A DNA stretch of 64,000 bases from contig CAWFMY010000007.1 of NCBI GenBank assembly GCA_963816925.1, positions 124,001 to 188,000 on the forward strand. Direction: 5' to 3'. Below are positions 35,053-45,013 of this stretch, piece after piece. Positions within the stretch are counted from its first letter, which is position 1. Each line of letters opens with the position of its first letter. The translations under genes and the position numbers were made by a program. The notes beneath the pieces were generated by a model that was given only the letters and a program-made list of their open reading frames with translations, ran no database searches and was not told where the DNA came from. The DNA comes from CAIWHR01 sp963816925. GTDB lineage: Bacteria > Pseudomonadota > Gammaproteobacteria > Burkholderiales > Casimicrobiaceae.

Positions 35053-37161
35053 CTAGTATTGCGTGGCGCGATTGGCGCGCAACGCCGCCGGCGCGGGCAG
35101 CACCTCGATGGCGCGCGCGAGGCGGGCGAGCGCCGCTGCGCGCGCACGCTCCGCGCCGGCGGTGGCCGGCGGCGGTCCGTAGCGCAGCAGTGCGTAGGAC
35201 TCCGCGATCACGCGAAACGCCACCGCGAATTCCGGCCATCGCGCCGATGCCCGCGCGCCGAAGGCGAGCGGTCCTTCGTGCGGCTGCCGCGGCAATCCCG
35301 CGTGCGACAAGCGGCGGCACAGCGCGTCCCACAGAATGCGCGCCCGGTCGCCGCTGCGGCGCCGCCACCACGAGATGATCCCGAGCATCCCCGCGCCCCA
35401 AAGGCCGACCATCCCGGCGACGATCGCGGTGATGAGCGCGGCCGGCATCCGGTCGATGGTCCAATTGCGCCACAGCGAACGCTGCTTGTCGTAGTTGAAC
35501 CCGATGACGTGGCGGCGCCAATCGTGGTTGAACGCATCCCACGTGAGCTGCACGTTCTTGAGCCACGGGTGGTCGAGCCGCGCCAGCAGCGGGACGAATT
35601 CGCTCGTCGGCAGCGCGCCGCCCAATCCGCGCTCGATGCGCGAGGGCGCGACCGCGCCGGTCGGATCGAAGCGGCGCCACTTTCCGCCGATCAGTGCCTC
35701 GGACCACGCGTGGGCGTCGGATTGGCGCACGATGAGGTAGCCGCCCGACGGATTGATTTCGCCGCCCTGGTAGCCGGTGACCACGCGCGCGGGAATTCCG
35801 GCCGCGCGCAGCAGCACCACAAAGCTGCTCGCATAGTGCTCGCAAAAGCCGCGCCGCTGGTCGAAGAGGAATGCGTCGACGGGGTTGGGACCCGGGAGCA
35901 GCGGCGGGGCCAGCGTATAGAAAAAGGATTCGGTGCGGAACCATTGCAGGACGGCGCGAATGTAGTCGCCGTCGTCGGGATGTTGCGCGCGAAGCTCGCG
36001 CGCGAACGCGGTGGTTCGCGGATTCGTATCGCGCGCGTCGTCGGGCAGCAGGAGGTTTTCGGCGCGTTCCGCTTCCGCCGCAATGCCGGAACCGGCGGCG
36101 TAGGCGTCGCCCAGGACCGAGGTCTGCCGGTAGCGCACGGGTTGCGTGACAGGCGCGCGGGCGAACAGCCGCTGGTCGCCCGTCAGGATGCCCACCACCT
36201 CTGGCGTCGCGCTTCCCGTGGCGCCGGACTCCGCCGTGGGCGGGCCCGATGGAAGGTCCAGCGCAAAAAGCCACGCCTTCCAATGCGGCTCGAGCGTCAC
36301 CCAGTACGATATTTCGCGGCCGGGCGGACGCGGCCCGCGCGGCGTTCGGCGGTCGACCGCGATCCATTCGCGACCGTCGAAGCGCGACATCACCGGTCCC
36401 CGCCAGTAACGCTGCGCCGGGGGCGGCACCGCGCCATCGAAGTCGACGCGAAAGGCGACCGCATCGCTCAACGAGAGGTCGCTGATCGACCCCGGCGCCA
36501 TTTGTTCGGACAAGCCGGAATGCGAGCCCGCGTCGGTCGGCAGGCCCCACAGCGGACCGGCCAGGCGAGGGAACAGGACGAACAGCACGGCGGCGATCGG
36601 AATCCCCTGCACGAAGAGCTTTGCCGTTCGGGAAAGCGGCTCCCGCCAGCTGGCAAGCGGGAGATCGCGCAGCGACGGCTGCGCCAGCACCTGCAGCGTT
36701 GCGCCGAGCGCAGCGAGGGCCGGCACGGTGGCAACGGCGGCAAGCAGCGACTGGCTGTAGAAAAACGGCGTGACCATCTGGAAGCTTGCGAGGCAGACGA
36801 GCAGCGTGCCGTCGCGCGCGCTCCGCGCCTCGAGATACTTGATGCCCGCCAGCACGAAGAGGAAGGCGACGCAGGGGTCGCGGCCGATGAAATAGCCGAA
36901 CGATGCCTTGATCGCGATGCCGGCCGCGACCGCGAACAGCGCGAGCGCCCACGATGGAATCCGCGCCGGCTTTGCGTCGGCACGTATGCGGTCGCGATGC
37001 AGCAGCAGCATGCGCAAGGCGACGAGCATGATGCCGAACCCGGCGACCCAGATCGGCACGAACGGGGCCTGCGGCACCAACGTCGCCAGCAGGAAGACAC
37101 CGAGCCAACGGATCTGTGCCGCCGACAGCGGCGGCCGCGGCGGCGCCGACGATGTTTTCAT
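35053..37161 (-). CDS. Transglutaminase-like membrane protein, TgpA/DUF3488 type
   Basis: A 702-residue inner-membrane protein with about six N-terminal helices, a periplasmic transglutaminase-core domain and one late helix followed by a C-terminal DUF4129-like tail. The triad is visible: Cys in RRGFCEHYASSFVVLLRAAG, His in RQSDAHAWSEALIGGKW and Asp in RRFDPTGAV. TgpA of Pseudomonas is an essential enzyme of this type with an unclear substrate. ATG 37161 overlaps the DUF58 stop (ATGA), so the genes are coupled. The trio moxR-DUF58-TgpA is widely conserved. Confidence 0.92.
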   Translation of the reverse strand: MKTSSAPPRPPLSAAQIRWLGVFLLATLVPQAPFVPIWVAGFGIMLVALRMLLLHRDRIRADAKPARIPSWALALFAVAAGIAIKASFGYFIGRDPCVAFLFVLAGIKYLEARSARDGTLLVCLASFQMVTPFFYSQSLLAAVATVPALAALGATLQVLAQPSLRDLPLASWREPLSRTAKLFVQGIPIAAVLFVLFPRLAGPLWGLPTDAGSHSGLSEQMAPGSISDLSLSDAVAFRVDFDGAVPPPAQRYWRGPVMSRFDGREWIAVDRRTPRGPRPPGREISYWVTLEPHWKAWLFALDLPSGPPTAESGATGSATPEVVGILTGDQRLFARAPVTQPVRYRQTSVLGDAYAAGSGIAAEAERAENLLLPDDARDTNPRTTAFARELRAQHPDDGDYIRAVLQWFRTESFFYTLAPPLLPGPNPVDAFLFDQRRGFCEHYASSFVVLLRAAGIPARVVTGYQGGEINPSGGYLIVRQSDAHAWSEALIGGKWRRFDPTGAVAPSRIERGLGGALPTSEFVPLLARLDHPWLKNVQLTWDAFNHDWRRHVIGFNYDKQRSLWRNWTIDRMPAALITAIVAGMVGLWGAGMLGIISWWRRRSGDRARILWDALCRRLSHAGLPRQPHEGPLAFGARASARWPEFAVAFRVIAESYALLRYGPPPATAGAERARAAALARLARAIEVLPAPAALRANRATQY

Positions 37162-38159
37162 CGCGTTGTCGCGGGAAGCAGCGCCAATGCGGTGAGCGCG
37201 GTTCGCCGATGCTCGCGCCCTTGTCCCGCCGGCAGGGACAATCCGGGAAGATGGAGGGCGAACGGGCGCGCCACGCGCTCGGCGGCGAGCACCCAGGCGA
37301 CAAGGCGCGCGATGCGGGCATCGGCGTCGAGCGCAGGCGGCAGCGCGTTCCAGGCGAGGTCCGCAGGTCCTTTGCTGCCGCCCCCTTCGAAATGCTTCGT
37401 ATGCCAGCCCGCGCCGCGCGCGACCGCCTTCCACGCGACGCGCTGCAGCGGGTCTCCTGGTTGATAGGCCCGCAGGCCCGACAGGTCGGCGTCACCCTCG
37501 CTCGATTCGCTGTGGGCGTCCTCGCCTTCGCGACCCGCCGGCAGCGGCGGCGCGTCCGGTTCCGGAGCGGGGAACACGACACCCTGCAGGGGGAAGTGGA
37601 CGTAGGCCCAGCCGCGCCACAGTCCGACGGGGAAATCAGACGACAACGTGACGCGACCGAGCGCAACGCGACCGCGCCTCGGTGCGGGGATCTCCAGCGT
37701 CACGGGCAATGCCGCATCGGGGATGACGTCGACGGTGACCGTCGCGCTGCCGCCCGCGGCGAGCGATATCCCGTGCCGGGACGTCGCGCCACCGGAGATC
37801 GCGAGCGTGAACGGCAACGTGCCGCCGGCGAAGGTCTCGCCCGCGGCCAGCGGCGCAAGCTCGACGCCGGCGAGGTTGCGGAACGTATGCAGCAGCGCCG
37901 CCGCGGCGAGGCCGGCAAGCAGGAACGTGACCGCGAAGCCCAGCGACAGCGCGTAGTTGAGCGAGGTGACCAGCATGATCGCGATCATTCCGAAGACCGC
38001 GAGGCCGCGTCGCGTCGGCAGGATGTAGATCCGGCTGTGCCGCAGCACTACCGCTTCGTGGTCGCCGGGATCCGTTCGGAACAGGCGCTGCCGATAGCGC
38101 GCGCGCCACGACCCGCGGGGCGCCCGCGTCACGCCGAGGGTGCGCGCGGAGGAGGGCAA
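37158..38159 (-). CDS. DUF58 domain protein
   Basis: A 333-residue membrane-anchored protein of the DUF58 family, found with MoxR ATPases and transglutaminase-like proteins. Two N-terminal helices are visible (GLAVFGMIAIMLVTSLNYAL and LGFAVTFLLAGLAAAALL), then a strand-rich domain. The family hallmark is DLSGLRAYQPGDPLQRVAWK with KHFEGGG after it. The start is uncertain: TTG 38159 is the earliest start in frame, 12 bp after the moxR stop, and no ATG precedes the first helix. Confidence 0.88.
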   Translation of the reverse strand: MPSSARTLGVTRAPRGSWRARYRQRLFRTDPGDHEAVVLRHSRIYILPTRRGLAVFGMIAIMLVTSLNYALSLGFAVTFLLAGLAAAALLHTFRNLAGVELAPLAAGETFAGGTLPFTLAISGGATSRHGISLAAGGSATVTVDVIPDAALPVTLEIPAPRRGRVALGRVTLSSDFPVGLWRGWAYVHFPLQGVVFPAPEPDAPPLPAGREGEDAHSESSEGDADLSGLRAYQPGDPLQRVAWKAVARGAGWHTKHFEGGGSKGPADLAWNALPPALDADARIARLVAWVLAAERVARPFALHLPGLSLPAGQGREHRRTALTALALLPATTR

Positions 38160-38171
38160 GGCGGTGGACGC

Positions 38172-39131
<960 letters not shown>

Positions 39132-39312
39132 GGGGGAGGGGATCCGGGATTGAGGGGCGCAGCCACTGTACTGGGGAGGAACGGCCTAGTCACGACCGAC
39201 GGGCACCGGATACACTCCATTCAGCGGCCCCGACGGCGCCATTCTGCCACCCGGTTCAGCCGTTCCAGCACCGTTGGTCCCCGCAACCGCAGGAAAGTTC
39301 GAAGCAATCGCC

Positions 39313-40239
39313 GTGCCGACCGCCTTCATCTCCCATCCGTCCTCGCTCCTGCACGACATGGGGCCGTACCACCCGGAATGCCCCGACCGGCTGCAGGCCA
39401 TCGGCGACCGCCTCATCAGCGCCGGGCTCGACGGCTACCTCCAGCACCACGAGGCGCCCGCGGCCACGCACGAGCAGCTCGCGCGCGTCCATGGGGAAGG
39501 CTATCTCGCCACGCTCGAGGCCGAAAGTCCGGCCTCGGGTCTGCATTACATCGATCCCGACACGGCGATGTGCCCGCATTCGCTGACCGCGGCACAACAC
39601 GCGGCGGGCGCGCTGGTGCTCGCGACCGACCTCGTCGCCGGCGGCATGTGTTCCACCGCGTTCTGCGCAGTCCGGCCGCCCGGACATCATGCGGAGCGCA
39701 ATCGGGCGATGGGCTTCTGCCTCCTCAACAACGTCGCCGTCGGCGCCGCCCACGCGCTCGCCGCACACGGATTGGAGCGCGTCGCGATCATCGACTTCGA
39801 CGTCCACCACGGCAACGGCACCGAGGAAATCTTCGCCGACGATCCGCGCGTGCTGATGGTGTCCACGTTCCAGCATCCGCTCTATCCGTATTCGGGCACG
39901 ACGCCGCTCGGGCCCAACATGGTGAACATCCCGTTGCCCGCGGGCAGCGGCGGCGACGCGTTCCGCGCGGCGGTGACCGACCACTGGATGCCCGCGCTCG
40001 AAGCGCATCGACCCGAATTGATCTACATCTCGGCGGGCTTCGACGCGCATCGCGAGGATCCGCTTGCCGGCCTGAAGCTGACCGAGGCCGACTATGCATG
40101 GGTGACGCGCGCGCTGTTGCGCGTCGCCCGCGACCATGCGAAGGGCCGCATCATCTCGACGCTCGAAGGCGGCTACGCGCTCGGCGCGCTCGGCCGCAGC
40201 GTGGCCGAGCACATTCGCGAACTGCTCGTCGCGGCGTGA
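39313..40239 (+). CDS. Histone deacetylase superfamily amidohydrolase
   Basis: A zinc-dependent deacetylase-fold enzyme of the bacterial class II HDAC/acetylpolyamine amidohydrolase/acetoin utilisation group. Its 308 residues show the catalytic core: AVRPPGHHAERNRAMGFCLL with the His pair, IIDFDVHHGNGTEEIF with Asp and His zinc ligands, and SAGFDAHREDPLAGL with the second Asp. GTG 39313 is chosen because VPTAFISHPSSLLHDMGPYH matches the usual start. TTG 39274 is an alternative. Bacterial members remove acetyl groups from polyamines or protein lysines; the substrate is not readable here. A GNAT gene follows 15 bp later. Confidence 0.92.
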   Translation: MPTAFISHPSSLLHDMGPYHPECPDRLQAIGDRLISAGLDGYLQHHEAPAATHEQLARVHGEGYLATLEAESPASGLHYIDPDTAMCPHSLTAAQHAAGALVLATDLVAGGMCSTAFCAVRPPGHHAERNRAMGFCLLNNVAVGAAHALAAHGLERVAIIDFDVHHGNGTEEIFADDPRVLMVSTFQHPLYPYSGTTPLGPNMVNIPLPAGSGGDAFRAAVTDHWMPALEAHRPELIYISAGFDAHREDPLAGLKLTEADYAWVTRALLRVARDHAKGRIISTLEGGYALGALGRSVAEHIRELLVAA

Positions 40240-40254
40240 TGGCCGGGAAAAGCG

Positions 40255-40788
40255 TTGCTTGAAACCGCGCGCCTCAACCTGCGCGAGCTGACGGTCGACG
40301 ACGCCGACTTCATCGTCGCGCAGCTGAACGACCCCGATTTCATCCGCAACGTCGCCGATCGCGGCGTGCGCACGGCGGAGGCCGCGCGGACCTACCTCCT
40401 GGACGGGCCGCTGGCGAGCTACCGGCGCCACGGCTTCGGCCTCTGGCTCGTCGAGTCGAGGGATTCGCGCACGCCGATGGGCCTCTGCGGCCTCATCAAG
40501 CGCGACAGCCTCCCGGACGTCGACCTGGGCTACGCTTTCCTGCCGCCGTTTCGCGGACACGGCTTCGCGCTCGAAGCGGCGACGGCGTCGATGGCGTTTG
40601 GCCGAACGTTGGGATTGACGCGCGTGGTGGCGATCGTGTCGCCGCACAACGCGGCTTCCATCAAGCTGCTGGCGAAACTCGGGTTCCGCTACGAGCGGCG
40701 CATGCGTCTCGCCGACGACGCCGAAGAGCTCGCGCTGTTTGCGTCAGCGCCGCCGGCGCACGCGCCAGGCCAGCGCGGCGAGCATTAA
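40255..40788 (+). CDS. GNAT family N-acetyltransferase (RimJ/RimL type)
   Basis: A 177-residue acetyltransferase. The start is LETARLNLRELTVDDADFIV. The acetyl-CoA region is DLGYAFLPPFRGHGFALEAA, followed by TRVVAIVSPHNAASIKLLAK, the form seen in RimJ/RimL-like enzymes. No ATG fits; TTG 40255 is the only reasonable start and is followed directly by the conserved ETARLxLR motif. It may be co-expressed with the deacetylase-fold protein upstream. Its last 45 bp overlap the 3' end of the convergent gene. The target could be a ribosomal protein or a small amine. Confidence 0.87.
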   Translation: MLETARLNLRELTVDDADFIVAQLNDPDFIRNVADRGVRTAEAARTYLLDGPLASYRRHGFGLWLVESRDSRTPMGLCGLIKRDSLPDVDLGYAFLPPFRGHGFALEAATASMAFGRTLGLTRVVAIVSPHNAASIKLLAKLGFRYERRMRLADDAEELALFASAPPAHAPGQRGEH

Positions 40789-42432
40789 TGCGGACAATCC
40801 CGCGATACCCGCCGGCGACAGCGTTGGCACGTCGTTCGGGACCGGCGCGCCGACGACCAGCGTCGCGCCTGCGTCCGCAAGCGCCGCCGCCGTCTGGTCG
40901 TTGAAGAAGCCCGGCGTCGTCGTGCCGCCGCCCACGCGCGGAATCACGTTCGGTTTGGTCCCGACCGTCAGCGCCTTCACGTTGACCACGACCGAACACG
41001 ACGCTCCGGCGGCAAGCCCCGCGCCGGCGAGCCCGAACGTCGCGGCCCCGGCAACGGCGGTCATTGCGCCGCCGCACGTGTTGGACACCAACGGCGGTGC
41101 ATCGAGAACGACACCCGCGGGAAGGTCGTCGGTGAACCCGACGTTGGTGAAGAGCGCGCCGACTGGGGCCGGCGCGCAGGTGGCGACCGGCGCGCTCAGC
41201 GTGACGGTGAGCGTCGTCGAGCCCCCGGTCGGGACTGTCGCGACGCCGAAGTTCTTGACGATCTGCGGACCGTGCAGCGCCAGCGGATTCTCGCCGGTGA
41301 CCACGATGACGTTGCCGCAGGCGTCGCCGGTGCTGAAATACGCGCGATAGCCGGCGCCGACGGCGACGACCTCGGGCGAGCTGAAGTTGGAACTGTTCGG
41401 CAGGCCATCCACGAGCACGCCGTTGCCGTTGGCGTACACGCCTGCGGCGGTGGTCCAGGTCGCGCCGTCGTCCGCCGACTCGACGTAATAGATCTGCTTC
41501 GCGCGCCGGGCCGCGGTCGCGACGTCGCGAAACGTGTAGTACGCGCCGACGATCCCGCCCTGCTGCTGCAGCGCGCGGCCCGAGTTGTGCACGTACGACG
41601 GCAGGAGCGCCGGAAACGCGAGGCACTGGTTCGGGCCGCCGAATGGCAGGACCCAGCAATAGGGCGTTCCCGTGAACAGATCCGCTTCGCTCGTGCCCCA
41701 GATGCCGGAGAGCGTCGGGCGCGTTCCATCGGTGTAGACATATCGGCCCATCCCGCCGCCCCACAGCAGCGGATTGACCGGCGGCCCGCTGTTGAACTGC
41801 GTGTCCTGGCGCAGGTACAGGTTGCCGTTGACCATGCCGAACGAACCGACCATGTTGCCGCCGGGACCGAGCGGCGTATCCGCGAGTGAAGGCAGCGGTC
41901 CCCGCTGCACGACGTTGAGGTTGCCGATCGCGGGGCCGATGTTCCAGACATTCGCGTTGTAGTTGTAGCGGCCGGTGTTGGTTTCGTTCGGCGACCAGAT
42001 CGTCAGGAACCACTCTGCGCCGATCCTGTCGACGCGCAGGAAATTGACCGACGGCTCGCTCGTCGCGCCCACGCCCGGGATCTGCGTCCACCAATTCGCG
42101 GGCGGGTTGAGCTTTCCGACGGACGTGAACGTGAAGCCGTCGGGCGACGTCGCATAGGTGATGTCCGACACCTGCATGTCGGCCGGTGTCGTCGTGTCGC
42201 CGCCGTTCAGCACCCAGAGGTGATAGAGGCCGTCGGCCGGGTTGAACGCGACCGAGTTGCGCAGCGAGTTCTGCGTCGCCGGATGGAGCGGCGACCCGAT
42301 GGGTACGCCGTCGAGCTTGACGACGGTCGTGTTGAGCGGAAATGGAACCGGCGCCGCGGTGGCGTCGTGGGCGAAGAGCATGAAAGCCGCAATCAGTGAA
42401 GCGACGGCGTTTTTGCTCGTGTTTTTTATCAT
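40744..42432 (-). CDS. Secreted protein with IPTL-CTERM-like anchor and DUF11-like domain
   Basis: A 562-residue exported protein. The signal peptide is ASLIAAFMLFAHDATA. Residues about 25-380 contain repeated motifs such as GLYHLWVLNGGDTTTPADMQ, VESADDGATWT and YFSTGDACGN, suggesting a beta-propeller or sialidase-like fold. A DUF11-type bacterial surface domain follows (VPTGGSTTLTVTLSAPV, TNVGFTDDLPAGVV). The tail is DVPTLSPAGIAGLSALMLAA, then WRVRRRR: a P-T-L motif, one helix and a basic end. This is the tripartite sorting signal of the IPTL-CTERM type found in betaproteobacteria. It is probably displayed at the cell surface, and its ligand is unknown. Confidence 0.82.
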   Translation of the reverse strand: MIKNTSKNAVASLIAAFMLFAHDATAAPVPFPLNTTVVKLDGVPIGSPLHPATQNSLRNSVAFNPADGLYHLWVLNGGDTTTPADMQVSDITYATSPDGFTFTSVGKLNPPANWWTQIPGVGATSEPSVNFLRVDRIGAEWFLTIWSPNETNTGRYNYNANVWNIGPAIGNLNVVQRGPLPSLADTPLGPGGNMVGSFGMVNGNLYLRQDTQFNSGPPVNPLLWGGGMGRYVYTDGTRPTLSGIWGTSEADLFTGTPYCWVLPFGGPNQCLAFPALLPSYVHNSGRALQQQGGIVGAYYTFRDVATAARRAKQIYYVESADDGATWTTAAGVYANGNGVLVDGLPNSSNFSSPEVVAVGAGYRAYFSTGDACGNVIVVTGENPLALHGPQIVKNFGVATVPTGGSTTLTVTLSAPVATCAPAPVGALFTNVGFTDDLPAGVVLDAPPLVSNTCGGAMTAVAGAATFGLAGAGLAAGASCSVVVNVKALTVGTKPNVIPRVGGGTTTPGFFNDQTAAALADAGATLVVGAPVPNDVPTLSPAGIAGLSALMLAALAWRVRRRR

Positions 42433-42487
42433 GGGCGCGATTCTGCGCGCCGGTGCGGGTCATGGCAAGGAAGGGGCGGGTTCTCGG

Positions 42488-42493
42488 TACAAT
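42488..42493 (+). promoter_or_regulatory. -10 element before the Rieske-like gene
   Basis: TACAAT in the context GGTACAATGGCGG matches the -10 consensus in five of six positions and lies 64 bp upstream of the Rieske-like ATG. It shares the recurrent form of the hrpA, surE and ABC-exporter elements. No convincing -35 box is seen. Confidence 0.45.
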
Positions 42494-42556
42494 GGCGGAG
42501 CGTGCACGCGCGATGACGAAGCGCATGTGGATGCGTCAGTTGCAAACGGAGGCGCG

Positions 42557-43261
42557 ATGGAGAGGCGGAAGTTTCTGGAATCGTGCGCGGTCGTTTCCGG
42601 CGCCGCGGGCTTGGGCGCGCTTCCCGGCGCGTGGGCGGCGACGCCGCCGCGCCTCTACGCGCGCTCGCGCCTCGTCGACAAGTTCGGCGCGCCGGTCAAG
42701 GCCGGCGGCCTCGAGGCCGAGACGAACTACGTGTTCCATTATCCGTATGCGGGCACGCCGTGCTTCCTGCTGAAGCTCTCGCGCCCGGTCACCGCGGCGG
42801 CGACGCTGCGGCGCGAGGACGGCGCAACCTACGCGTGGGACGGCGGCGTCGGGCCCGGGCGCGCCGTGGTGGCCTTTTCGGCGATCTGCGCGCACAAGCT
42901 CGCGTACCCGACGCGCGACATCTCGTTCATCCGCTACCAGCCGCAGAAGTCGGCGACGTCGGACGCGCACGTGATCCACTGCTGTGCCGACCACAGCGTC
43001 TACGATCCCGCGAACGGCGCTCGCGTGCTCCAGGGTCCCGCGCCGCAGCCGCTGGCGGCAATCCTCCTCGCCTACGATCCCGCGACGGACGGCCTGTTCG
43101 CGCTCGGCACCGTCGGCGCCGAGCAGTTCGACCGGTTCTTCGACAAGTACGATTTCAAGCTGGGAATGGAATACGGGCAGGGCAAGGCGAAACTGCCGGT
43201 CGGCGATGCGACCGTCGTGCGCGAGCTCGCGCAGTTCTGCCGGCAGACCGTGCAGTGCTGA
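42557..43261 (+). CDS. Rieske-type 2Fe-2S protein with Tat-like leader
   Basis: A 234-residue exported protein whose start MERRKFLESCAVVSGAAGLG resembles a twin-arginine leader ending at AWA. Two possible cluster boxes are Cys111-x-His113 (AICAHKLAYP) and Cys143-x-x-His146 (HCCADHSVYDP), with an extra Cys142. The Rieske spacing C-x-H and C-x-x-H is kept, but the surrounding residues differ from the usual C-T-H-L-G and C-P-C-H-G. The tail PAPQPLAAILLAYD also fits Rieske proteins. ATG 42557 has GGAGG four bases upstream. No cytochrome b or oxidase gene is adjacent, so the redox partner is unknown. Confidence 0.75.
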   Translation: MERRKFLESCAVVSGAAGLGALPGAWAATPPRLYARSRLVDKFGAPVKAGGLEAETNYVFHYPYAGTPCFLLKLSRPVTAAATLRREDGATYAWDGGVGPGRAVVAFSAICAHKLAYPTRDISFIRYQPQKSATSDAHVIHCCADHSVYDPANGARVLQGPAPQPLAAILLAYDPATDGLFALGTVGAEQFDRFFDKYDFKLGMEYGQGKAKLPVGDATVVRELAQFCRQTVQC

Positions 43262-43268
43262 ACGCCCG

Positions 43269-44882
43269 TTACGGCCGGTAGCCGGGGATCGCGCTTTCGT
43301 CGACGGCGTCGATCTGCGCCGGGTCCATGTGCTTCGCCGCGTAGTCGCGATACACCTTGCGCCGCACGAAGACGTCGAACAGGTCCGGGTCGACGTGGCC
43401 GTCTTCGCGCATCCGCCCGAGGATTGCGAGCGACTCCGACAGCGACTTCGCCGCCTTGTAGGGCCGGTCCGGCGCGGTCAGCGCCTCGAAGACGTCGGCG
43501 ATGCAGATCATTCGCGCCGGCCATGACATTTGCGCCCGCGTGAGCCCCTTCGGATAACCGCCGCCGTCCATGCGCTCGTGGTGACCGCCCGCGTATTCGG
43601 GAACGCGCGCGAGGTGGCGCGGCCACGGCAGCGCCTCCAGCATCTTGATCGTCGACTCGACGTGGCGGTTGATGATCGCGCGCTCGGCACGGGACAGCGT
43701 ACCGTGCGGAATCGCCAGGTTGGCGGCTTCGTCCTCCGTGAGCACGGGCTGCAATGTTTCATCGGCCGCGCGATAGCGGCGCTCCGCGATCCGATGGACG
43801 CGATCGATGTCGTCCTTCGCCATGCGCTCCTGCCCGACATTTGCGCGCCGCAGGAACGCAAGATCGTCGGCCTGCGCCTGCCGCTCCGCGGCGAGCTCCG
43901 CCGCGACCGTCGCCGCATCGTCGCCCCGTCGCAGGCGCTCCTGCGCGCGACGGTGGGTGTCGGCGGCGAGCGCGTCGAAGCGCGCGCTGACGAGGTCGAT
44001 GCGATCGCCGATCGTTTGCAGCTTGGTCGCCTTGTCGACGACGTGCACGGGTGTGGTGATCTTGCCGCAGTCGTGCAGCATGCCGGCGAGAAACAGCTCG
44101 TCGCGGTCGCTCTCCGACATGCGGAACGCGGCCAGCGGCCCTTCGGCGGTCTCGTGCGCGGCTTCGGCGAGCATCATCGTCAGCACCGGGACGCGCTGGC
44201 AGTGGCCGCTCGTGTACGGCGATTTCTCGTCGATCGCCGAGTTGATCAGCGCGACGAGGCCGCCGAAGAGCGCTTCGAGCTGGCCGATCAGCAGCTGGTT
44301 CGCCAGCACGACGCCGGCGAGGCCGGTCAGCGCTTCCGCGAGCCGTTGATCGTCTTCGCTGAACTCGATGACGTTTCCGTCCGCGTCGAGCGCGTTGACG
44401 AGCTGCAGCACGCCGATCAGCTCGTCGCGGTGGTCGAGCATCGGCACGGCGAGCAGCGAGCGCGTCCGGTAGCCGCGCTGCGCGTCGAACCGCTTGGCCG
44501 CCGTGAAATCGAATCCGTCGACCGCGTAGACGTCGGCGATGCGCACGCTCTGCCGGGTGAGCGCCGCATGGGCGACGACCGCGTCGTGGTTCGGCGCACC
44601 GTTGACGCCCGCGAGCGGAACCGCCGACAGCGCGAGGTCGGCGGCGCGCGCGCCGCCTTCGCCCCAGTTCAGCGTCCGGTTGTGCACGATCTCGAAGGTG
44701 AGCGCGTCGCCGGCGTCGTTGAGGCGGTAGAGCGCGGCGCCGTCGGCGCTGCAGAGCCGGATGGCGGCGGCCACGATGATGTCGAGCAGGCGCGCGGCGC
44801 TGCGTTCGCGGGCCAGCGCGCGGCCGACTTCGACCAGGTGCTCGAAGCGGTCGACGAGAGCCGAGGCGGTGGACGGTGTCAT
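43269..44882 (-). CDS. GAF + HD-GYP domain protein, probable c-di-GMP phosphodiesterase
   Basis: A 537-residue signalling protein. An N-terminal GAF domain occupies about residues 10-170 (RSLLAVPMLDHRDELIGVLQ). The HD-GYP domain follows: YTSGHCQRVPVL, the HD motif GMLHDCGKITTP, and the GYP signature HHERMDGGGYPKGLTRAQMS. All metal-binding motifs are intact, so hydrolysis of c-di-GMP to GMP is likely. Between the HD and GYP motifs sits an insertion of about 100 residues, rich in Ala, Glu and Arg and probably coiled-coil. ATG 44882 begins just before the GAF domain. No membrane helix is seen. Confidence 0.9.
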   Translation of the reverse strand: MTPSTASALVDRFEHLVEVGRALARERSAARLLDIIVAAAIRLCSADGAALYRLNDAGDALTFEIVHNRTLNWGEGGARAADLALSAVPLAGVNGAPNHDAVVAHAALTRQSVRIADVYAVDGFDFTAAKRFDAQRGYRTRSLLAVPMLDHRDELIGVLQLVNALDADGNVIEFSEDDQRLAEALTGLAGVVLANQLLIGQLEALFGGLVALINSAIDEKSPYTSGHCQRVPVLTMMLAEAAHETAEGPLAAFRMSESDRDELFLAGMLHDCGKITTPVHVVDKATKLQTIGDRIDLVSARFDALAADTHRRAQERLRRGDDAATVAAELAAERQAQADDLAFLRRANVGQERMAKDDIDRVHRIAERRYRAADETLQPVLTEDEAANLAIPHGTLSRAERAIINRHVESTIKMLEALPWPRHLARVPEYAGGHHERMDGGGYPKGLTRAQMSWPARMICIADVFEALTAPDRPYKAAKSLSESLAILGRMREDGHVDPDLFDVFVRRKVYRDYAAKHMDPAQIDAVDESAIPGYRP

Positions 44883-44959
44883 CGCGGTCGCTCCGGTATC
44901 GGGTCGCGCCAGTTTACGCGATGCACGCGCGCCGCAGCGAGTGACGCGCGCGTGTCCGC

Positions 44960-44965
44960 TACAAT
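44960..44965 (+). promoter_or_regulatory. -10 element of the ABC exporter operon
   Basis: TACAAT, in the context GCTACAATCGCGC, lies 48 bp upstream of the ATPase ATG. It matches five of six consensus positions and repeats the promoter form seen elsewhere in the window. The -35 region is not recognisable. Confidence 0.45.
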
Positions 44966-45013
44966 CGCGCTTCGCGCGCCCGGCCCGTCGGCGCCGCAAC
45001 CTTCCCCGCCCGC

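Noticed and set aside
35059..37464. An 801-codon plus-strand frame opposite the TgpA-like gene
   Set aside because: It is arginine-rich shadow text, while the minus strand carries helices and the Cys-His-Asp triad.
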